Shown: in pieces, positions 34,426 through 43,660 of the stretch | How the letters are laid out: every line of letters begins with the position of its first letter | Position numbering within the stretch: the first letter of the stretch is position 1 | Assembly: GCF_030247185.1 (NCBI RefSeq) | Contig: NC_080572.1 | Coordinates: 182,680,866-182,744,865 of the forward strand | Direction: 5' to 3' | DNA: 64,000 nucleotides | Source: Malaya genurostris | Lineage: Eukaryota; Arthropoda; Insecta; Diptera; Culicidae | Made by a program: the position numbers and the translations under genes | The notes under the pieces: model-generated | Databases searched by the model: none | Told to the model about the DNA's origin: nothing | What the model saw: only the letters and a program-made list of their open reading frames with translations

Positions 34426-36252
34426 GAATTTACAACTATTTCCATGCACACATTTTGAAGCAGTTTAGCATCGATGATGGTTTCAATCAAACTTTCGATT
34501 CAACCCATGTCTATTTCATGTTACTCTTGATTTACATGTCGTGCAAATTTCATATTACTTCACATTTCGCATCGCTGTGGAGTGACCCCACATGAAGCTA
34601 AGAAAAAACTGCGAGATCACACGAAAATGGTACAAAACAAAGATTTAGGGCTACATTTGCTACTTCATCCACGTTTGTCGCCCAAATGGGTTCCATCGGA
34701 ATATTATCTGTATCCTAACCTTAACAGATGGCAGATAAAAAAATAACTCAACTCGGCCATGCAAATTAAAGTAAGTTGATGGGTGTCGCCATGATGAATG
34801 AAAAACTGACCAGAATAAATACTAGCTTTTGTTACACGCAATTATATAGCTTTATCTGAATCTCAAACAAAATGTGCAAAAGGCAAATTATAATTTGATA
34901 AGTTGGCGTTAGGCAAAAAATAATTGAGATATACTGAGATCGAGCATGTTATTCGATGCCACAGCACTTGATAAAGTCGACCGACCAAACATTGACCTTT
35001 AACACTAATTACTTATTAATAGTCACACATTATCGAGTGGAATCTGTGTACAAATTACAACTTATGCAAGAAACTATTTAATTGCACACATTCGGTACTA
35101 CGCACGCGAGTAACTGAAAATCAGAAGAAACCCTGACAAAAAAAACGCAACTACCACAGCAGACAGGCACGAAGAAGCCAAGGGTCGATTTATCGACAGC
35201 AAAAGATGATCTGCGGTGGACCAGATTCGGTTCAACCTGTTTAGCCTTGACCAACCTCAACTAGCAGAGGAGAAAAAAAGTGAAGTTTCCAATTCGGCGC
35301 TCCTCCTTTGGAGAAACCAGTTAAGCATCGAATCCAGCGATGAGTGATAAAAGTGCATCGATTCATTCGAATAGCCGCTTATTCGACGGGTCGCTTTTTG
35401 GCACTGAAACTTTACGTAACGCCCCACGGTCCGTGCTCAGACTTCTGATAAGGCCACGATGATTTGGTCCGACCTAGTGTTTGTGTATGCACTGTTGGCA
35501 CTGCAACATGTTGAGAAGATGTAGATTGCTCCAAAGACGCTCCCATCCGATGCGGACAAGGTACGAGACACGTGACAACTTGTCGTCTCAATTAATCTCA
35601 CCTAAATCTACAGCATCTCACAAACGTTGTGTTCGTCCGACAGTCACTCCGCCGGCTTGCCCTCTCGTCGAGCCGACCGAATCTAACCCGGCAGCGAGTG
35701 CAGAGACCCACAAATGGCCGGGCGCATCTTAAGTGCGCTCGGTTATTGCGGCTCTTGTTCGGACCTAACTGCGTCGGTTAAGCAAAATATACAACAACAA
35801 CAACAACAACAACATCAACATTCATCATGTAAATATTTATGGGAGTAGTTTTCTATGAAAATAGCGCACTGGACTAGCATACGCAATTTGGAGAAGTTTT
35901 ATGCTCGAAGCAGTTGCTTGGAGCTCTTTGATTGTGGGTTGCACCAGTTTTGGGAGCTATTTTGGGAGTCATGCGATGCGGGGATTGCCTGGCGCTTAGA
36001 CGATTAGTTTCGCTGCGTGCGCCCTGAAGAGCATGAAGCCTTGAAAACAGTGACAACCAAATGGTGGAGTCAACAAAAAAAATGAAATATAGCGCTTCAA
36101 GATACTCACGTCGGTTCACTGGATTGTTCCACTTGACTGTTGAATACCGTTGATGAATGTGTATTTGGGATTTGATAGGAATTATAATCTTATATGAATA
36201 ACGAGTTCTCTGATAATTCGTTTCATGTTAAGTCTAGGTCGGGTGTTAGAAA
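34426..36252. other. Mostly unassigned; contains a mariner fossil and a (CAA)n tract
   Basis: No gene recognised. A mariner transposase fossil lies at 34645-34743 (separate entry). A short (CAA)n run of eight or so units lies at about 35789-35815. The stretch 35400-35760 is comparatively GC-rich and shows no repeat signature, so it may be unique host sequence, but no ORF there looks real. Confidence 0.4.
34645..34743 (+). pseudogene. Mariner transposase fossil (third-catalytic-residue region)
   Basis: The plus strand reads LGLHLLLHPRLSPKWVPSEY then YLYPNLNRW. This matches the mariner block 'LGFELLPHPxYSPDLAPSDFFLF', also present at 42.1 kb. The third Asp position is Glu here. Only about 33 residues are recognisable, with no flanking TIR. 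It is a short, old fragment. Confidence 0.6.
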
Positions 36253-36254
36253 TA

Positions 36255-37500
36255 AAGACTGTCCCAGAAAGTATGGACGCAACCAAAAAACGCTGCCAGT
36301 TCGCAATGGTTCAGAATCTGTCAATTTTTATGGCTGCGTCCTGTTGTTTACACTCTTCTCTAACCACTTGTGCAGTTGTTTATTCGTTTTCATTAGTTTG
36401 TTCCGAAATGTGTGGACTGTCAGCAGAACAACGTCGAAAAATTGTGTACAAATGGTGCACAGAACGCAGACTGTCACTGTGAAAGATAGCAAAAATGGAA
36501 GGAGTAAGTGAAAAAGCCATGCGAAATGCAATCAGGAAGTTCGGTGAGGATAACACCTTTGAGGATAAACGTATACTGAAGGCGTTCAAGCAAAAGAAGG
36601 AGGTTTCAGTTCGGGATATGGCCAAAAAAGTAGGCACTTCGAAGTCAAATGTTCTTCGTGCTAAAGAACGTTTGAATCTTCGAACCTATAAGAAGCCGAA
36701 ACATACCAAAACGTAGTCCGAAACAAGAAGTATCGATCGGGCCGAGGGTTCGAAAGCTGTACAATACGATTCTTGCTGGAAATTTGAACTGCATAATCAT
36801 GGACGACGAAACCTACGTGAAACTCGATTACAAATCCTTGCCGGGACCACAATATTATACGGTGCGAGAAGGGCAAGTGTTAAACCAGTCCGAGACATCG
36901 ATTCAAGTCGAAAAATTTGGTAAGAAAGCTATGGTCTGGCAAGCAATTTGTAGCTACGGTAAGATTTCGAAACCCTGCATCACCACTGCTTCGATGAACA
37001 GCGAAATATACATCAAGGAATGTTTACAAAAACGACTTCTACCCATGATTCGAAGCCACAAGGATCCTGTTGTCTTCTGGCTAGATCTTGCTTCTTGCCA
37101 CTACTCGAAATAAACGGTAGAATGGTATACTACCAAAAATGTCACTTTCGTCCCAAAAGACATGAATCCGCCAAATTGCCCACCCATTGAGGAATTTTGG
37201 GCATTAACGAAGGCACATCTTAGGAAACATGTCTCGGCAGCCGAAACCATTCAACAGTTCGAAAAATATTGGAAAAAAGTGTCAAAACTTGTCGCCAAGA
37301 AGTCTGTACGGAATTTAATGAGGAACGTTCGCAAGAAGGTGCGTCAGCTAGTCTACAATGGCTAAGTAGCAAATGTTGAGAATAATATTATGTTGCTGTA
37401 GTCTAAAATTATCAGTATATCGAATAAAATTTGAATATCTAACACTTGAGAATTATTTACAGCAAAATCAAAGTGCGTCCATACTTTTTGGGACAGTCTT
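36255..37500 (+). mobile_element. DD37E-type transposon, copy A, with TIRs and TA duplication
   Basis: The left TIR begins AAGACTGTCCCAGAAAGTAT and the right end is its near-perfect complement (26 bp, one mismatch), ending in GGGACAGTCTT. TA is present at 36253-36254 and 37501-37502. Copy B of the same family is at 47297-54652, interrupted by a LINE. The 1246-bp length is near that expected for a full element with a small internal deletion. Confidence 0.92.
36408..37365 (+). pseudogene. DD37E-type transposase, copy A, inactivated
   Basis: Starts MCGLSAEQRRKIVYKWCTER. A TGA at about 36481-36483 (Arg in copy B) follows LSL. The HTH segments (VSEKAMRNAIRKFGEDNTF, VSVRDMAKKVGTSKSNVL) come next. 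A deletion of about 45 bp between two GATAAAC copies removed the linker that copy B keeps. A frameshift lies near 36716-36780. Catalytic blocks are IIMDDETYVKLDYKSLPGPQ (first Asp), FWLDLASCHYSK (second Asp, followed by a TAA at 37111-37113) and NPPNCPPIEEFWALTK (Glu kept). Three residues are missing before PIEEFW, so the last spacing is 34 rather than 37. The C terminus is intact to 37365. Confidence 0.88.
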
Positions 37501-37502
37501 TA

Positions 37503-38462
37503 TGGTGTAAGTAGTGGTTAGTTTATCATTCAGCACTATGCATTACAAGTGTTAGTACTCATCATTCATTTCTCTATTTATTACGTCAGTTGAATCGAAA
37601 ATTCGAATTGGGAAGTGGCTTTATGTTTAATTTCCTGCTTCAAATAATTTTTTTGTGTACTTTATCAGTGGAGTAATTCCATATCAAATCGAAGGTCGAT
37701 TTATTTTTGTGTTTGGCTCAAATTTTGTATAGGTATTCTCTATGACTTTGACTCTTACCTTTGAGAAAGGCGTAAGCAAAAATTCTTTAAAAATTTACAA
37801 AATGCTATATTTCGTTCGTAACAGTTTATTCGGTTGATTAGTTGTTTTCGGCAATGTTGTTGACAATTATTCAGTAATTATACCATTCGACTCAGTTCGT
37901 CGAGTACGCAAAATGCGTATGTGTGTGTATGTGCGTATGTGTGTATGTAACGTTTTTTTGCACTAACTTTTTTCGGAGATGGCTGAACCGATTTTCACAA
38001 ACTTAGATTCAAATGAAAGGTCTTGTGGTCCCATACAAAATTCCTGAATATTATTTCCGACTTCCGGTTCGGGAGTTATTATATATATATATATATGTGT
38101 TCTAACTTTTCTCATAGATGGCGGGACCGATTTTCACAAACTTAGGTTCAAATGAAAGGTCCTGTGGTCCCATGCGTAATTCCTGAATTTCATGCGGATC
38201 CAACTTCCGGATCCGGAAATATAGGGTAGAGTGTGTTAAAAATTTTACACTATCACTGAAAATGGGGAAAAACCTGAAAAAAAATTCTAAATCGACCTCA
38301 AATCTTTTCCAATTGATAGTTTTTATCAGTAGACGGTCAAACAAACCGATTTCGGTTATTCTTTTAAGAATCGAAGAAAATTATTTGAAGAATACCACAG
38401 TATTATATACGATAGTATGATTGATATGAGAAAGGCATCATTACACCACTAGGTGGATTGAA
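37503..38462 (-). repeat. Dispersed repeat family X, inverted copy
   Basis: Reads on the minus strand. Its 5' end is at 38462: ATGCCTTTCTCATATCAATC on the minus strand, with TCCACCTAGTGGTGTAATG further out. Two modules (38100-38220 and 37970-38070) include TCCGGATCCGGAAGTTGGAT. A short TA run (38082-38096) and a CA-type tract (37915-37945) precede the trailer, which on the plus strand reads CATTCGACTCAGTTCGTCGA. The first 250 bp (37503-37750) are unassigned. Confidence 0.65.
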
Positions 38463-38936
38463 ACAGGTTTTTAAGACTAACAATTAGTCAGCCTTTCAAG
38501 GCTATACAAAGAGTGATATTCTAATATATTCTAATATAAATTCAAGACTAAGAAATTAACCAGCCTTTTTTAAGGCTAGCCATTCAAAGAATTATTCTTC
38601 GAATTTGTCTACCACAAAATCAGTTTTTATCAAGACTTATCCAAATCAGGAGTCTAATCGAAGACTGATTAAGCCTAGTTAATTTATATTTTTCAAAAAT
38701 GTCTGCGTCCAACCGGAAAGGCAATAAGCCTAAGGCTGAAAATAATTCAATACGGAAGTAATCTCAATCCGTTATTCTATTTTTTTCAAATAACATTGAC
38801 GATTTTATAGAATCGGAATGTAAAAATAAAAGACAACGGACGGACTTCCCGTCCGTCCGTTGTCTTTTTATATATGGCAGTGGATAATTGCGATAGAATC
38901 TTTTTACTATTGTATGGCACCACAGTCTCTACACAA
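38463..38936 (+). pseudogene. 5' leader and ORF1 start of an unidentified LINE (fragment), with perfect hairpin
   Basis: A leader with repeated CAGCCTTTCAAGGCTA / CAGCCTTTTTTAAGGCTA hairpins precedes ATG at about 38699. The frame reads MSASNRKGNKPKAENNSIRK then a stop, and later ECKNKRQRTDFPS, resembling the basic N terminus of a Jockey-type gag protein. At 38828-38868 there is a perfect 18-bp stem (AAAAGACAACGGACGGAC and its complement) around a 5-base loop. The fragment ends where the mariner inserted at 38937. Identification is tentative. Confidence 0.4.
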
Positions 38937-39459
38937 TAACAGATCGGCTGAAAAGTTCGTATCGTTTCTATGAGAGGGTGCCACTAGAATTAAATCCATA
39001 CCATTTTCAGTTAGTACCAACCTTCAAAAAATACGTGTATAAATTTGACAGCTGTCTGATTACACCCAAACCTCCGTTTACGAACACTTTTTATACGTTA
39101 CCTCTTTTTACGTACCTCTTTCTACGAACCAAATCCCAAATAACGTAATCTTTTTTTACGAACCAAATCCCAAATAACGTAAACTTTTTTTACGAACCTA
39201 CTTCGTAAAAAGAGGTTTTGTCATTCATCGAAAGCGATTTCCGACTCCATGGAAACTACTACAATATGGGTATTTTTGGAACGGGTTTAAAGAGTAGATT
39301 TCGGAAAATGATGTTTGAGGTATTTTGGAAATCCAAGATGGCGACTTCCGGTTTGTTGATATTCCTTGAAAACCCTTTCAATATGAGTATTTTCGGAACG
39401 TGGTTAATGAGTAGATGTCGGAGAACGATATTTGAGGTGGTTCTTAAAGCTAAGATGGC

Positions 39460-40564
39460 GACTTCCGGTTTTTTTATATTTATAACAATTTTTTATTCAG
39501 TTTTTGTTACACAATATAATTTGTTTATTGTTAGATCTCGTTGTCACCCTTCTTCTAGGGGGAGAGGAGCTTCCATTTCCTTCTAGCGAAGATTGGAGGT
39601 CATTTTGTCCGTTGCTCATATCATCCATTGCTACATCGTTGGAATTGTGAGTGGTTTCCGTTTCCTTGTTTTCATTGTTGATCGCAGTCTTGGGTTCATT
39701 TGCTGTTGCTGTAGATGCGCTTTGTACATTGATTGCAGTTGATAGTTGGTTAGATGGTGAAGGTGCTTTTGAAACAGGAGCACTACATTCACTAGTCTCC
39801 GTTGTTGGGTGGTTGTCCTTGTTTTTGTTTGTTTTGTTTGTTTTCGCAGTTTCAGTGCAAGGTTTGCCGTAGTGTGCAGGTTGTTCACAAAACTGACATG
39901 TAACCAATTGATTTTCATACGTAATCAACGTTTTACACGGTTGTATCCCGTCTTGACCACAAATGATGTAAGATGAAATTGCTTTACGTAGTTGCATACG
40001 TACCACTCGCACGCCATTCCGGATACCCGCGAAAAAATTCCGCCATACTTCCTTTTCGATGGAAAGAACTTCACCGTACTGCGACATACATTCCCGAACA
40101 TACCCCTCGCTGGTCTGCGGGGGAAGGTCATGCACGCGTACTTCTATGGCATTGTCAACCATGTACACAGGGATTTTATATTTAACATTGTCATGATCAA
40201 TACTGTGCACCCCGTTATTAACCGAAGCAAATGCAATTGCATCTTTTTCACGTTTAAACATAATGTACACACAGTTCGACGCCTTGTTGAATTGAATCTC
40301 ACTTACATCATTAACGTTTAGATTCATTCGTTCCTTAAGCAAGATTTCAATTTCGGTTGCTGCAGGTCTAACTTTGCAGCGCTTGAAATCAATACAAATT
40401 GAATTTTGCCTTGTAGGCCAAGTTTCAAGCTTTGTTAAATCGTTTTTGCCCATTTCGTACACTCTATTGTTCACTGCACTGTATTGTCTTTGTTTCTGTC
40501 GTCGCGACCGTAAGAAATTTTCGACTGTGTCGTTTGCGATGCGAGCACGAACTGACTTCCGGTT
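39460..40564 (-). mobile_element. Compact gag-only non-LTR-type retroelement with 11-bp TSD
   Basis: GACTTCCGGTT occurs at 39460-39470 and 40554-40564. Removing the insert and one copy restores the 117-bp periodicity of the host array. The insert (39471-40553, 1083 bp, minus strand) has a 79-bp 5' leader, one ORF filling nearly all of it, and an A/T-rich 3' end of about 26 bp. It has no reverse transcriptase and would depend on a LINE's machinery. Relics of the family are at 13546-14210 and 19080-19260. Confidence 0.8.
39497..40474 (-). CDS. Gag-like protein with RRM-like fold and one CCHC zinc knuckle
   Basis: 325 codons, intact, starting MNNRVYEMGKNDLTKLETWP. Two segments look like RNA-recognition folds: residues about 24-105 (ICIDFKRCKVRP, CVYIMFKREKDAIAF) and about 108-170 (AIEVRVHDLPPQTSEGYVRE, GIRNGVRVVRMQLRKA). 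A single knuckle CQFCEQPAHYGKPC follows at about 190. The C-terminal third is Asn/Thr/Ser-rich and ends with a basic RRRVTTRSNNK. This organisation is that of ORF1 (gag-like) proteins of non-LTR retrotransposons, and similar ORFs are, to my knowledge, repeated in mosquito genomes. There is no RT downstream. It could be an ORF1-only parasite of a LINE or a retrocopied gag-derived host gene. Confidence 0.8.
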   Translation of the reverse strand: MNNRVYEMGKNDLTKLETWPTRQNSICIDFKRCKVRPAATEIEILLKERMNLNVNDVSEIQFNKASNCVYIMFKREKDAIAFASVNNGVHSIDHDNVKYKIPVYMVDNAIEVRVHDLPPQTSEGYVRECMSQYGEVLSIEKEVWRNFFAGIRNGVRVVRMQLRKAISSYIICGQDGIQPCKTLITYENQLVTCQFCEQPAHYGKPCTETAKTNKTNKNKDNHPTTETSECSAPVSKAPSPSNQLSTAINVQSASTATANEPKTAINNENKETETTHNSNDVAMDDMSNGQNDLQSSLEGNGSSSPPRRRVTTRSNNKQIILCNKN

Positions 40565-41295
40565 GATTGATATTCCTTGAAAACCCTTGCAATATGGGTA
40601 TTTTCGGAACGGAATTGATGAGAAGATGTCGGAAAATGATGTGTGAACTGCTTCTGAAATCCAAGATGGCGACTTCCGGTTTGTTGATATTCCTTGAAAA
40701 CCCTTACAATATGGATATTTTCGGAACGGTATAGTGTTTTAAAGGAATACCAAGTTAAAGAAAAATGGCAAAAACTTTCAAAAGATACTAATAAACCGGA
40801 AGTCACTGTTTTGCATTTTAAAACCACCTCAAATATAATTTTCCGACGTCTACTTTTAAATCTCTTTCCGAAAGTACCCATATTGTAAGAGTTTTCAAGG
40901 AATATCAACAAACCGGAAGTCGCCATCTTGAATTTCAAAATTACCTCAAACATCGTTTTTCGACATCTACTTATCAATTCCGTTCCGAAGTTATCCATAT
41001 TGTTAGGGGTTTTAGGCAATCTCAATAAACCGGAAGCCGCTATCTTGGATTTTGAAACGAGCCCAAACATCTTGCACTTACTCTTCACATCCGATCCGAA
41101 AATAAACATATGATGCGCGGTTTTCACAATAATCACACAAAACTTTTTTTACGAAGTAAATCCCAAATAACGTAAACTTTTTTTACGAACTACCTCTTTT
41201 TACGAACCCCCGTTTAGTTCGTAAATGGAGGTTTCGGTGTATTAGTTTGTGAGATATTGCATTTTGAGTGAAGCTACTTTTGTTATTGTGAAAAA

Positions 41296-42345
41296 ATGGA
41301 AAAAAAGGAATTTCGTGTGTTGATGAAACACTACTTTTTGATGATAAAAAGTGCCGCCGATACCAAAAAATGGCTTGATGAGTGTTATCCAGACTCTGCA
41401 CCGGGCGAAGCAACAATTCGTAAGTGGTTTGCAAAATTTCGTACTGGTCATATGAGCACCGAAGACGATGAAAGCAGTGGACGTCCAAAAGAGGCTGTTA
41501 CCGATGAAAACGTGAAAAAATCCACAAAATGATTTTCAATGACCGTAAAGTGAAGTTGATCGAGATAGCTGACACCCTAAAGATATCAAAGGAACGTGTT
41601 GGACATATTATTCACGAATATTTGGATATGAGAAAGCTTTGTGCAAAATGGGTGCCGCGTGAGCTCACAATCGATCAAAAACAACAACGAATTGATGATT
41701 GTGAGCAGTGTTTGGAGCTGTTATATCGAAATAAAACCGATTTTTTTTCGTCGATATATAACAATGGACGAAACATGGCTCTATCACTTCACTCCGGAGT
41801 CCAATCGACAGTCAGCTGAGTGGACTGCACGCGATGAACCGAAACCAAAGCGTGGAAAGACTCAACAATCGGCCGGTAAGGTTATGGCGTCCGTATTTTG
41901 GGATTCGCATGGTATAATTTTCATCGACTACCTTGAAAAGGGAAAAACCATCAACAGTGACTATTATATAGCGTTATTAGAGCGTTTGAAGGACGAAATT
42001 TGAAAAAAAAACGGCCTCATTTGAAGAAGAAAAAAGTTTTGTTTCATCAAGACAATGCACCGTGTCACAAGTCGATGAAAACCATGCTGAAATTGAACGA
42101 ATAGGGCTTCGAATTTGCTCCCTCATCCATCGTATTCTCCAGATTTGGCCCCCAGTGACTTTTTCCTGTTCTCAGACCTCAAGAGAATGCTCGCTGGTAA
42201 AAAATTTAGAAGCAATGAAGAGGTAATCGCTGAGACTGAGGCCTATTTTGAGGCAAAGGACAAATCGTACTACAAAAATGGTACCGAAAAGTTGGAAGAT
42301 CGCTATAATCGCTGTATCGCCTCTGATGGCAATTATGTTGAATAA
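41296..42345 (+). pseudogene. Mariner transposase (irritans subfamily), multiply broken
   Basis: Starts MEKKEFRVLMKHYFLMIKSA, then CYPDSAPGEATIRKWFAKF (N-terminal HTH), DECYP and GRPKEAVTDENVKK. A missing A near 41517 shifts the frame. The next segment has MIFNDRKVKLIEIADTLKIS and MRKLCAKWVPRELT. Another shift occurs in the T run at about 41743. Catalytic blocks: ITMDETWLYHFTPESNRQSA, LFHQDNAPCHKSM and YSPDLAPSDFFLF (DD34D). Further breaks are a TGA at 42001-42003, a TAG near 42101 and a frame change near 42113. The C terminus ends DRYNRCIASDGNYVE. All three Asp residues remain readable, but the gene cannot be translated. Confidence 0.92.
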
Positions 42346-42411
42346 TAAAAACAAATTTTGGCAAAAAATGTGTGTTTCTATTAAACGATACGAACTTTTC
42401 AGCCGAACTGT

Positions 42412-42585
42412 TAGTTTGGGTTCCGGCTCATTGCTCCATTCCAGGCAATGAAATTGGTGCTATTGTTGCTATTGAAATATATGAGAGACCGATTGCTTTC
42501 AACGAATTCTATAGCGCGTCTTGCCAAAGAACACTTGCCAGCTGGCAAGCTTCTTGGGATGAAGATGATCTAAACAAATAAACAT
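42412..42585 (+). pseudogene. I-clade LINE RNase H fragment
   Basis: Reads LVWVPAHCSIPGNEIGAIVA, IYERPIAFNEFYSASCQRTL and ASWQASWDEDDL. It is parallel to LVWVPSHCSIPGNEKADSLA and the following residues of the I-clade ORF2 copies, but diverged and with part of the AD-SLAK region deleted. The mariner inserted at the Val-Trp codons. I could not confirm matching LINE sequence on the mariner's left side. Confidence 0.75.
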
Positions 42586-42599
42586 CTCCTTCGAATTGG

Positions 42600-43660
42600 A
42601 CTTTCCGCACGGAGAACCCTCCCATCAAAAAATTACGATATCGCAGTTTTTGATTTTTGTGATAGTTGATTCAACTAATTACTTTTTGATTCAACCAATA
42701 TGGTTTTTGATTTGCATATATTCAAGTAGTTGAAAAATGTGTTGTTTTGAATGCTGTCAAATGCCGGAGATAGCTGAAAGCAAAACAATAATCGCAATGG
42801 AAAATCAACTTTTTTTTTAGTTGAAATTTGTTCGCGTCGCTTCAAAATGTCAATGAAAACAACATCGATGGTTAAAGCGTTTGAGAAAATTGTATTCTTT
42901 CGATGTGAAGAAATTTATGATTCCATGTGTTTATCGAACAGCGGTGTTGTGATAAAGTTAACCTTGTTTCAGTTGCAAAAGATTTGGTGACAAATTAGAA
43001 AACGTTTACTGATTTGGTGTTACAAAAATCGAACAAAAATCAACATCACTCAGAGATCAGATCAGTTGTGATTTCGTAACGATGATTTATCCTTTGGTTA
43101 AGATCACTTGTGATAAAATCAGTGGTGATTTTTTATGTACAAGATCAGTGATCTTAAAATCAGCAGCGATCGGTGTTTTTCCAGCCCTGTTAATAACTAA
43201 TGATATTTCTAGTCAATATGAAATACTGTTTATATTGGAACAACGATACTTATTTCAACTAGATCATGACGTATATCACTAAGTATATTTTACTATCGCA
43301 AATCAATAACATTGTTCAAGTTGATTCAACTGTCTGCAATGTCTAAAACAACTAAAACCGATTTGTTTTTTCAAATAACAGAATTTTGTTTGAATGAATA
43401 ACAACGCCAATTATTTCAACTAAAATATTTGTTGAAACTGAAAGGTATGTGTCCTCACTAATTGATAGCATTTTTTTTTCAACTAATTGAATTAGTTGTT
43501 TCAACCATCGTTTCTACTAATCGAAAAGCAAAAATGACAGTTTAGTTAAAACAACAATCGATTAGTTGTACCAAATTTTAACCAATCAAATTCAGAAAAT
43601 CAACTCATAGTCTGGTTGAAATGGGATCGCGAGTGGTTCCGTGTACATGAAACTTCTTTA
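42600..43660. mobile_element. Possible non-autonomous TIR element with TTGATTCAAC motifs
   Basis: Near the left edge CACGGAGAACCCTCCCAT (about 42609) and near the right edge the complement CACGGAACCACTCGCGATCC (ending about 43655) are similar. Many TTGATTCAACTAATT-like motifs in both orientations fill the interior. No ORF and no clear target duplication. A weak but plausible MITE-like element. Confidence 0.35.

Larger units (their letters stand above)
39230..41110. repeat. 117-bp tandem units in inverted arms
   Basis: AAGATGGCGACTTCCGGTTT recurs at 39335, 39452 and 40663. Subtracting the 1094 bp contributed by the retroelement and its extra target copy gives 117 bp for the last interval too. 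Units at 40790-41110 run in the opposite direction (AACCGGAAGTCGCCATCTTG), making a long foldback. 117 is a multiple of three, and one frame stays open through the units (recurring FEV.LK.KMATSGLLIFLEN). This gives a 221-codon open frame at 40471-41136 on the minus strand that is probably incidental. Confidence 0.8.
39063..41239. mobile_element. TA-inserting TIR element (CACCCAAACCTCC ends) nested in the mariner
   Basis: The left end begins CACCCAAACCTCCGTTTACG, and the complement of the right end begins CACCGAAACCTCCATTTACG. TA lies at 39061-39062 and 41240-41241. Subterminal direct copies of ACGAA..AAATCCCAAATAACG occur near both ends (39127-39185 and 41150-41175). The interior is an array of 117-bp units: forward at 39230-40735, inverted at 40790-41110. 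One of the forward units is interrupted by a gag-only retroelement. It encodes no transposase. Solo ends occur at 22310-22460 and 44480-44549. Confidence 0.85.
38937..42413 (+). mobile_element. Mariner element (irritans type) carrying a nested TIR element
   Basis: The left TIR (from 38939) begins ACAGATCGGCTGAAAAGTTC and continues GTATCGTTT. The right end (to 42411) is the near-perfect complement. TA duplications lie at 38937-38938 and 42412-42413. The 5' UTR breaks at 39060 after GCTGTCTGAT and resumes at 41240 with TAGTTTGTGAGATATTGC. The 2.2-kb block between them is a separate element with its own TA duplication. Without it the mariner is about 1.29 kb, the normal size. The right flank is an RNase H fragment of an I-clade LINE. 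Confidence 0.92.

Noticed and set aside
38690..38936. I-clade LINE as the left flank of the mariner, to match the RNase H fragment on its right
   Set aside because: The translated left flank does not convincingly match the RNase H region. The sequence resembles another LINE's ORF1 start instead, so a single interrupted I element is not claimed.
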